From positions 6,703,501 to 6,767,500 of the forward strand of contig OU015661.1 of NCBI GenBank assembly GCA_907165275.2: a stretch of 64,000 bases of DNA, written 5' to 3'. The notes under the pieces were generated by a model. That model was not told the origin of the DNA. It saw nothing but the letters and a program-made list of their open reading frames with translations, and ran no database searches. Shown one piece after another: positions 27,101 to 39,100 of the stretch; the first letter of the stretch is position 1, and each line of letters begins with the position of its first letter. The stretch comes from Zygaena filipendulae (taxonomy: Eukaryota; Arthropoda; Insecta; Lepidoptera; Zygaenidae). The translations under genes were made by a program, and so were the position numbers.

Positions 27101-30100
27101 CGACAAAAAAGTAATCTAAAAACTCGTATCGTTGTGAATATCCGACGCTTCGCGTTAGGTCGAGTCAATGGGGCGGGGGGGTGGTGGGCGGACACAGCTA
27201 GCAGAGGGGTGCGTGCCAGCGAGTGCGGCTATTATCTTAACAATTAAAATATAATAACATTCAGCTATTTACACATTATTTTAATAAACTTTGAAAACAC
27301 AACAAACAACAAGTCAATTAGACTAATTATAACTATGAAGAGAATGCCTCAAAAACGACCATAATATACCTAATACATTTAGATCACACTTTAAGAAGGA
27401 ACTGGGTTACCCGATAGACGTCCTGACCAAATTTCTTTTCATAAAAAAAAGCCAGTAGGTACTTTCCGAGCAAATTTTCTTATCTAAAAACCTTGTTACT
27501 TAAGGACTATTAAGTCCACCCCCACGGGCCCCACCGTTAATCAAACCCGGAACTTCTTGATTAGCGGGTAGGCATGGTGACCTACTGCGCCAATAGGGTC
27601 GTCGCAATAAAATGATGCAGTCGATTAGATGTCCTACTTTACATAGGTACAATGACACTATAAAAATACGAAACACCCCCTTGAAATAATACAAGGGCGC
27701 TAGTTGATGGTGGAGTATTATCTCAATACAATGATTTTATTGTAACTTCGTTTACGCATAATAAAAGCTTTATAGTGGCGTCGCCTTATGCAAAGTACCA
27801 GTGTAACCAGTAAAGTAACGCGTGCCGCACTGATTATGTGAATAAATAATTACAAAATACACATCCAATATATAGATATAATATAATATACATCTTTATC
27901 TTAATATATATAAATCACGTGTCACGTTGTTTGTCCGCGATGGACTCCGAAACTACTGAACGGATTTTGATAAAATTTTGCAATCATTTATTATAATATG
28001 GTCCAACTTAAAAGATAGGATACTTTTTATCCTGGAATTCCCGCGAGAACTCCGGAATCAATGCAGGGAACTGCTTATCACCGTAAACTACAGCACTTTT
28101 TTCCCGGAATTACCGCGGGAACTCCGAAATTACCGCGGATGAAATCGCGGGGGACAGCTAGTCTAATATATATAAATCACGTGTCACGTTGTTTGTCCGC
28201 GATGGACTCCGAAATTACTGAACGGATTTTGATAAAATTTTGTAACCATTCATAAAATGGTCCAACTTAAAAGATAGGATAGTTTTTATCCCGGAATTCC
28301 CGCGGGAACTCCAGAACTCAAGGTTACAAAGAAGGACGTAGAGCACTTTTTCCCGGAATTCCCACGGGAACTCCGAAATTACCGCGGATGAAATCGCGGG
28401 GGACAGCTAGTAAATATATATATGTTTTTACAGTTTTTTAGGAGTGATTAGTGATTACTTATCCAAGGATATATATTTCATACACCAGAAGCTTAGTGTC
28501 AGCTTGCTGAAGGACAACTTTAAAACCCAAAGAGTTAAAAATAAAAAGCATTTATTAGAAAAGCGAGAGATAGTCACCTAAACACGTCAAGCAAAGTTAC
28601 AAAAGAACAAAAATATTTAAAAGAAACTTATAGATATAATGCAACATCTTTTCAATCTATCCATCCAATAACAAAAGTGTAAAAAAAAACATCTCAGAGA
28701 TTTGAAAGTTGAGCAATTCAACAATAATATAGCTAATTGGATCTTTTAAAACTGGATAGGTACAAAGCTATGAAAGCAAAAATTTATCTCTAGTCAGTTC
28801 GCCAAACAGAATTACAGATTCGTTATAATCCCGTTAATAATAATTTGTTAAGAGTTCAGTAAGATTTTTTTCGGTAACGAACCATGATAATATACCAATA
28901 ATAATATTGTGTATTTTTGACTTTTGGATTAAATCGGTATTTAGTTATTTTTAGCTTTTTTGTTTTGTGTTTTTTTGTTATGTCGTTTGAATAGGTACTT
29001 TATTGCACAATTTAACTTTTATCCGAGATAAAAATTGCCAATTTAACAGTAGTTAAGTAGCAGGTGGTCGCGGGCGGTAGGCGAGGGATGCCCCTTGCAG
29101 CAAGCCGCGACCCACGGGCCTCGATAGAATACGCGTTCCGCCTCGACAGCCGTTAACAAATATTTTGATAATGTCCTATAAGTTTGTGTTTCCACGCGAC
29201 ACTATACTTTTACCGGTCAATTAAATTTGTATTCGTGCCTAAATTAATAATAGAGGAAAACGCCTAATCGTTGCTTAATAATAATAATTAAGAGTTTAGG
29301 AAATGTATTAATAGAACTTTATAAATAAGATAAGAAGTTAATTATAAGAGTATTGAAATATTTTAGCAGCAATTAAATTAACAGCGGCGTGTAAGAGTGA
29401 GTTTTACGAGTGTACTATGGTCGATATGAAATCGAAATGATGAGTTACCGATACACACATACCTACAGTATAATATGACCGACCTTCACATATTAGTTAC
29501 GCATCTGAACGCGACAGCCGACAAAGAGATTTTAGAACGTTCATTTTATTTTATAATATGTGTATAAGGCAACTTTATCCAGTGTTTAAATTCAAAACGA
29601 ATATTGTGCGGTAATTTCATTTGCTACATCTAAAACTTAAAATCGAGACAGGCTTACGGCCGCACTTAGAGTCGTTTTAATAATTTCTTAATTTTAAGTA
29701 AAGATTTTAAAAACAAAAGGGCCGCGCTTAGAGACGTTCATTAAATTAATGTTTAGAAATAAGTAATCATTAAAACGACTCTGAGTGCGGCCGTTAGTGT
29801 CGTAAACAATGAATGGATGATGGGCAGAAATGTATGGTAGCTGGCACCCTCTGCAATAGAAACATGTTATACGTCATTGAAAAGATATTTTTGTGTCAAA
29901 TAATGATAACTTGGGCACTTGTCCCAAATTTCAGTATTTAAGGAGTTAGAGCGATAAATGACTTTGACTGATGACTGGTTGAAGAGTGGCTAATGCGCTT
30001 TTCACGCGCATTTATCAACCACTTTTAAATAAAATAAATTATAATATTGAACAATATATGCCCATATCGTGTATTTGATATCTGTAAAAATGTGTGGTAG

Positions 30101-33100
30101 TAGATACATATTATGCTGGTCTGACCACCTATTCGAAACAGGCCATTGCCTAAGATCACGATGGCCAAACAAGAGCCACTCATGTTGGTCGCGGACAGAT
30201 CAGCGAGATACACCACGAGCGCCACAGCCCACCACCCTCCGATGTTTTACAACCCCCCCCCCCCCCCCCCCCCAGAGTGTTCAAACGACATCGCGACTCT
30301 GCCACTTGGCACATCTTGAAATGAGTCTCAAGAGGATGATAATGAAATTAACTATTAAATTTTTTATAAGCATTCAGACATTTACATTTTATTTATTGGA
30401 AATCTTTTAGCTTAACATATTTTTCACATAATATATATGTAACTATAATATGCAAATAATAGCGAGGCCACTCTATTTAAATTACAATAAGTACATCATG
30501 AGAGCATAATAAAATAAATATAATAATATTAAGGTTGATTTTTTTTTGCTTTTTATCGTTCCGGACCCAAAGGGTAAAACGGGACCCTATTACTAAGACT
30601 TCGCTGTCCGTCCGTCTGTCACCAGGCTGTATCTCATGAAACGTGATAGAGACAGTTGAAATTTTCACAGATGATGTATTTCTGTTGCCGCTATAACAAC
30701 CAATACTAAAAAAGATTTAGGGACTATTTAACCAAATATCTAGCTAGCCCAGTACAAGTTTTACAACATATCTAGATTAACAACAAATTCACCCAATATT
30801 TACATCCTATTACCAAAAGTGGAAGGGCTGTATGATAAATTATGGTAGCCGTCAAGCTCCGTGCTACCAGTAAATATTTATTAACTGTCAGTTGCAATAC
30901 AGAGGTTCTGAAATGAGAAGGGCGCCCAAGTTTAAGTACGTGCCACTTAAAATTACTGCTGAACTATTTTTAACAATGAAAATATTTACTAGCTGTCCCA
31001 TGCGGTTTGACCCGCGATAATTTCGGAGTTCCCGCGGAACTGTTCCATACAAACATTCATATGCAACCCCTTTCACCCCCTTAGAGGTTGAATTTTCAAA
31101 ACTCCTTTCTTAGTGCACACCTACGTCACTTCTATCTATACTAATATTAAAAAGACCAAAAGTTTGCGAGTTTGTGACTGGATCTACTGAACCGATTTTG
31201 AAAATTCTTTGACTTATAGGAAGCTACAGTGGTCCTGAGTGTCATAGGGTACTATTTATTCCGGAATTCCCGCGGGAACTCCGAATTTCCCGCGGGTAAA
31301 ACCACGGGGGACAGCTATCTCTGGATCCATTGAACTGATTTTGATTTTTTTTTCAATTATAGGAAGCTACAGTGATCCTGAGTGACATAGGGTACTTTTT
31401 ATCCCGGAATTCCCGCGGGAACTCCGGAGTTCGTGAGTTCTGTGTTTGTGAGATTGTAGGGGGTAAAAACTGGATCTAGTGAATCGATTTTAAAAATTCT
31501 TTCACTTATAAGAAGCTACAGTGATCCTGAGTGACATAGGATTTTTTATCCCGGAATTCCCGATTCACCCGCTGCGGACGCAGGCAGAACAACCTGACGA
31601 AGTTTATTTAATAACATGCGGACCAATGGTTTAGAAACGCATAGAGGACATACACAGTACATACAAACATTCATTTATAAGGAATATATTATGTACTTAT
31701 TACTTATATAGATTACACTCTCAAACGACGGCGGCGTCGAGGATATAGAATATTTAATAGCCGATTATGATTACGTCAAAGAAATATATAGGTATGCATC
31801 AAAATTTGAAGAGCATAATGTATTCCTAAAGTAATCTAGGATGGCAACCTTCTTCTTGGGAAACCTAGGGTGTCTTTAGGTTTTAGGTTAAGGGTAATCG
31901 TAAATTTCCGGTTTCTTGAAATAATAATTAATCCTTACAGTCATATTATAAAACAAAGTTCTCCGCCGCGTCTGTCTGTTTGTTTATTCGCGATAAACTC
32001 AAATATTACTCGAACAGATTTCCATGCGGTTTTCACCAATAGATAAAGCGATTCATGAGGAAGGTTTAGGTACCTATATAATTTGTCAAGGTTTGGTGTA
32101 CCTAAATTGGTTTAAATCCGGTAATCTCGTTAATTTAAGAGTTCCCGCGGGAATTCCGGGATAAAAAGTACCCTATGTGTTAATCTGATGTATAAGCTAT
32201 ATTATTGTAAAGTTTCATTTAAATACATTACGTAGTTTTTGCGTGAAAGAGTAACAAACATCCATCCATCCATACTTACAAACTCGCGTTTATAATACTA
32301 GTTGTGCCCCGCGGTTTCACCCGCGTTAATTTCAGAGTTCTGGCTGGGAATTCCTGGATAAAAAGTAGGTACCCTATGTGTTAATCTGATGTATAAGCTA
32401 TATTATTGTAAAGTTTCATTTAAATCAATTCAGTAGTTTTTGCGTGAAAGAGTAACAAACAAACATACATCCATCCATACATACTTACAAACTTTCGCGT
32501 TTATGATATTAGTAGGATTAGTAGGATGTAAAAGTGTGGATGTTTGGATGTTTGTTACTCAATCACGCAAAAACGGCTGAGCGGATTCGGTGAAATTTGC
32601 CATGCACGTTGTCAGGGGTACAGAGAAGAACATAGGGTACTTTTTATCCCGGAATTCCCGCGGGAACTCCGAAATTATCGCGGGTGAAACCGCGGGGCAC
32701 AGCTAGTATAACGATAATTGTGGAAGTGTCGGAAAAAGTACTTTGTTACGCTTTCTGGCGTTAACTCAACTCAACCGATCACCACGAAATTTTGTATTAC
32801 ACGTAGTCATGGGTTCAGAGAAGGACGTAGGGTACTTTTTATTCCGGAATTTCCGAGAGAAGCTTTTATACTTTAACTTGCTGTTCAAGTTTTGGTTTTC
32901 AAAATTATAGCTCGCGTATAGGTGATGGCGCACTCGTGCAAGTTGTGCGAGTGAAGGGGATTTTGAGATTTTGCATTTGCAAGTGCATAGTCTACACCTC
33001 CCTCTTTCTCACAGAGTTAAAAGCTGATGAGATTTAAGTTACGTCTTCAGTATAATATTGTTGTACACTTCATTTTTAGAAAATATGTACATAATTATAT

Positions 33101-36100
33101 TATTCTGGTTTCATCTAGGTATGTTAATATTATAAAAAGAAAAGACTTGATTGTTTGTTTGTAATAGATAAACCAAAAATTACTTAACCGATTTTAAAAA
33201 TTCTATCATTTAGAGGCAGCTATAGTATCCTGAAAGATACAGAGTACTTTTTATTCCGGAATTTCAACAGGAACTCCGAGATTAACATGAGTGAAACCGT
33301 AGGGGATCACCTAGTAATAGTTGAGTATAATATTTTTTGTAAAATTATATATATATTGAAAATATTATCATAATAATTTTGTTTTTGTTGGCAGCTTCCA
33401 AAGATATTATAAGTATTAAAAATTCTATAACTTTATAAAGAATAGGGACAGGAAGAAAATATCATACGTTGTAAAATAAGAATTTAACATTGAAAACAGA
33501 CATCATATTAGTCAATACTAATGATAGTGATGTGTCATGGCCCATGGGACGTGTTATCATAATACTCGAACCTATAGTATAACATTTTTTTAAGTAGGAC
33601 GATAAGCAAGTCACTTGCAAAAACCTAGTCTAATAGTGGTCAGTAGTTTTTCCGTAACGCACTTAGATAATATAAACGTACAGTTAATGCACCCAAACAT
33701 CTCTGGAGTATGGGTTACGTGAAGATTTATCATGTCGTGATAATATGGAAGTAGACACTGACGCTTTTTCATATTAGACTCGCGCTTTGTCGTTTATTAT
33801 TATTATTTATACCCACCAGACATTTGTCCATGATCTTGCCTGATGATAAACGACGATATGGACTAAGGTATTAGTATTACTCGTCTGCCAATTAAATACC
33901 TATTCACTCTACTCTACTATTGCATACTTATAAATCTGTTAAAAATGAAACAAAATAAAATATTATAATGGGCATGTTGACTAATTTTTTTTTTAGTCCG
34001 TCTTGTAGATTATTAAAAAATATTGGACACGTATTTTTTCTTTTTTTTTCGTAATCAAAAAATAACGGCGACGTCAATATTCTGACAGTTTGTATGGCTG
34101 TTTTAGCGGTTAGTGACGTCACGACCCCCTCACCCTAAACTTTAATGCGTGTTATCTCTGTATATTTTAAATTATTGGAAAAAGCAAAAAATACATGTCT
34201 ATTGTTTTTTATTTTCTAACTGACGGACTAATTAGAATTTTGATTTTCAAAAGTAGTCCACATCCCCATTATGGCATGTGAGATAAGTATATGCAATTTT
34301 TACTTCTTGCCGGTGTCTTTGCACAACAAATGACTGCATTCATCGAACACCTTGGAGAAGCTGCAGCTGTCGCTGACCGCTGCGCCGAATTACCCGTGCC
34401 ATCATAACATCCGTGCATTCACGGCACACGACATGAATTTAAACGCGTAGTAAAATATATGGCTTTGACGACGGAGCCCTACCACACATTATTGATTATT
34501 TTATACCTGTTATTGTATGAGTTGTAATGATAAGACCCATTTAAAAAAAATCGACTAAGTACTTCCATTTTGAACCATCTATATTTTTTTCTGTTATTTT
34601 ACACTCAATATGGATGGTAGGATATTATTCTGCTGTATCTGTAGAAATGTATAGGTTTTTTTAAATTACGACTGCGTGATTCGCGTATGAGGAGTTCCAT
34701 TACTGAGGAGTTCTGTTCCATACCTTTAGAAGATTTCCATCAGAACTTGATAAAATGGATATGAAAATTATTCACTATGTTAGGGTTGCTATCCCCAAAT
34801 ATAGAAAACCAAGATTTCAAGGTGGAACTACGGCTTTAAAAACAGCACGCAGTATTAGTATTAGTGCATTAGCTAAATAATATGACATCGTATTATAATA
34901 GTAATATTATGATGTTTACGTAATGGAAACAGGGTCGATCCTGTGATCGACGAAATTCAAATGATAGCAGTTACAATTTATATAAATGAATGATTTAAAT
35001 TACGAAGTAAACAATTTTTTAATTACATCTTTTTTGATGCTCTTTAATTTCTACCGCACCTGCAGAGGTTACATACCTAATATCTAATCGATTCACAAAT
35101 AAGACAATTCACTTCTAACACAGACTTGCCGCGTTTGAACGAATTAAACTTAATGTAGGATTGAAGACAGCAGTGGCGAGCTAATTTTAAAACCAGGATG
35201 CTGTAAAAACCCAGGACACTAACTACTTAAAAACTATCTAGGTCACCCCAAAAATCAGGACATGTCCTGGGAAAACAGGACCCTGGCAACCCTAAACTAT
35301 GATCAACTTTTTCTAATAAAGCGCGTGTCTGTAACACAACCCCTAAAAAAACTGTGTCTAACACAATTTCAATTGATTGATCCAATAATAAGTTACGTGT
35401 GAACATTGACGAAATCTCGTAAAATACCCTACATTTAATCATTAAACAATAAACATCAAACCTGTTATAGCTGATTGCAGTAAATTTGAGCATTTTTCAA
35501 CATAAAAGTAATTGCCAACTTTCAATAACTTTTCTGCAAGGTTTTAAATCAGGTCTTGTCAAACTTTTGAAATTAGTTTGTAAGAAATATCAAGAAAAAA
35601 AAGCAAGCAATTCAAAGAATTTTATTATAATTATTTACCTGTATTCCATATTTTAATTTACTTTTATTTTTTTGCCTAAATAATGATTTTATGTTTTCAT
35701 AAAACTAACATAACAATCATTTAACTAATTCATCTCATCAATATGTTGACAAAGTTACCCAAAAGAGTAAATTTAAATATTCATAATTTTAAGATACTCA
35801 ACTAAAAGAGATGAATGAAGAGAACCTATTACAAGATATCTTGTGTGACAGAGTTTAGGACTTAACTGTCACAGATTTTAAAAATGGAAAGTGGAATCCA
35901 CTGTCAACTTTTTCTGATATTGTATTTATTTATTTAATCCTTTATTGCACATAAAATAACAATGTTACAGTATCTAAAGAAAAAGGAGAAAGCAAGTGGC
36001 GGTCTTATCGCATGGTTGCGATCTCTTCCAGACAACCAATTATGCAAAAGGACAAACAAAAATACATAGACACGGGTGGTTGGGTAAGGCATTCCAAACA

Positions 36101-39100
36101 TTATACTATACCATATAAATAGATAAACTACTCAATACATGACAATACTTAAACATATAAAATCATTACATACAAACTACCTATACTCATGCAGCACATA
36201 CATTGATTGATTATAGTTTATTAATATATTATATTATTTTAGTAATATGTATGTGTGTTATGACCTGATTTATTATAGTAATATGTATGTGTGTTATGAC
36301 CTGTTATAACTTCTTTCTTTGATTTTTATGGAGTTCTACAGCTGAAAGTACTTTAAAGTTTGGTAGATATCATGTTTTTGCAAGAGTTTGCTACATTGCC
36401 CACTAGTCCCACCACCATTGTTGTATATTGAGTTTATTAATTGTAGTAGTACAGAGTTGTAGTAAGTATTTCAATTTTTATTAAACATTGTAAAATAATG
36501 ATAAAACATGAGTGAGTTTGTATGTTTGTGATGTATGTCTAAAAGAAATGGTGCACATGAAGAAGTAAGAAAACCAAGATTGGTATAGATATACAAATAA
36601 ATAAAATTGAAGAGTCTGTTTATAAGTTCAAATTAACAGCTTTTCACTAAATGCAAACGAAAGTATAATGTATATGGGACTTACATCAAAAAATCAATTT
36701 TTAAAATTTTCCTGTCTGTCTGTTTGTTCCAGCTAATCTCTGAAACGGCTGAAACAATTTTGACGGGACTATCATTTGCAGATAGCTAATATTATAAGGA
36801 GTAATTTAGGCTACTTTTTATCCCGGAATTCCCGCGGCCACTCCAAATTCACGCAGGTGAAACCGCGGGGAACAGCTAGTCCTAACTAATTTTATAAATG
36901 TGAATTATTTTTTGTTTTAATTGACATTGTTTGACATTTATGACATTATGTAGGTATAACTAATTGTGTAATTCTTTTGTATTGTGTCATTTACATTACC
37001 TTACGTATACCTATTGGAATTTAAATTTTTGACGATCACTTTATCCTTTGACATAAATTATAATTAAATGCAATTATGAATTTGATAATGTGAAATAAAT
37101 GAATCTAATCTAATCTAATCTATGGCAGTGAATATTGAGTATGGCATAAGTGGTGTGATTATAGGATTACGCAAATGAGTAATACAGTGGAGATGTGATC
37201 ATTGTGAAGTAAATGCAGTATGACTGTAAAAAACCCATATCGTTTAATTGTAGTATTTGATATGTACTGTAGTGTTTGAGTATGTAAAGACATACAAACA
37301 TTGCAAATAAATAAAAACGTCAGGGCCTATTATGTAACTTTTGTTTCCATCATTTTTCAGTTGCAATCAAAAACACGGTGGTATTGCGATTCTAGCAATC
37401 AACCAAAATAAACATACTTCAAAAGTTAAAGCTGTCTAAATATGATTAATTAATAACAAAATCAGTATTTTTCTAAATGAAACTGAAATATGATAGCATG
37501 AAAAGTTACATAATTGCCCTGCTCGTTTGGTGATTTAGTTAGAAAATAATATCTGTTTGTTATACTGGAATAATATTATAACTGGCAATACCATACCTAA
37601 ACCTAAATTAGAAAGAAGAAAAACTTTACTACATAATATTATGAAGGAGGTTAAGAGATTTCAACCATACTCCACTTAGAGGCATGGCTAACTTTAATTC
37701 TAAATTGTTAAGTGTTAATTTGTTCGCAATGCTTATTATTTGTATGTTATTATTGTTTGTATCATTTAATCGGTATATTCTTTACTTGAGATGGTTAATT
37801 TATTAATTCTTATTATGTAACAAAGTATTGTAAAGATTCAGTTGGTGTTTAAACATAAACATAAATAATAACTTTATGCATTAATAAATAAAAATCTGAT
37901 GTGGTAATTAATTTAATTAAAAATATCTACTTCGCATATGCATGATGAAGAATAAGATGATAGAGGCCAATGATAATAATTGATACTATGAGGCAGGAGT
38001 GAACTGCAAACTTCCATTTATGATAAATTTGAAATGAAATGAAATTTTACAGTACAGGGTAATAAAGTTCAGTAATTTGTGGTTGAAACCTCTAGGTTAT
38101 ATTGTACAAGTTCACACAGATAATGATTTAGGTATAAAATTATTTAACCATTTGTCAGTAATATGATGGAATAGGTAAAATCTGTTTCCTGTAAAAAGAT
38201 TGCCTAATAAGGTAGTGTGATTGTAAGTCAAAATACCAAAACAACTACAAATGCACATTTGTTTAAAGTCTTTTTAATGCCACTAAAATACAATAGGAAT
38301 AAATATAAGATAACATAAAATAACACCTAATTTTGTTCTAAACTGTATGTGTAACAAACTGATAGTCTGAAGAAAAGAAAATTGTAGAATCTCATCTTCC
38401 ATGTATCACACATGTAAACTGACAACATAAGTACCTACAATATCTAACCATTATTGATGGATGGAACAAAAGAACAAATGAGAATAAACAGCCAATACCT
38501 AGCTATTTAAACCAAATTTATACTTTGTGGGAGACACTGGCCACACAGACACATCAAGTGCAAACCTACATAAACATACATAAATACCTACATATTTATC
38601 CAACACAAAAATCATTAATTGCTGTTCTCACTTCACATCTCAAAAAAACCAACCTCCAACAATAACATTAGGTTTTTCTACAGTTTTTGAAAAAATCATA
38701 TTCATTTCATTCTATTAAGTTCATTCAATAGGTCAATGCACTTCAGAGGTGACATCTAAGGGATCTTACATTGCTAGTACTTACTGTTTGGTACATAGTG
38801 ATATAAAATGACACTTGATTGTGAAGATAACTTAACTATTTGTGTTATCTATACTATGTATAATAAAAGAGTAGTTGTTGATAATAAGATTTGGATGAAT
38901 GTATAGTACAATAATTCCTATCAATGTTAATAAATACAGGAGACAAATATCCTATTTTACTATGTATAAGCAGGTATCAATTAAGCTTGATAACATATAA
39001 CCATTTTATCGTTAGATAAAATCTTTCTGTAAGGCCTTGGTTAATATGATTACTTTTTGGATCAGGTCTCATATTAAGAACCTGCCATATGACATGAGAC

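Noticed and set aside
30069..30410. 113-codon plus ORF with a proline run
   Set aside because: The proline run is the poly(C) tract, and the rest is unrecognisable.
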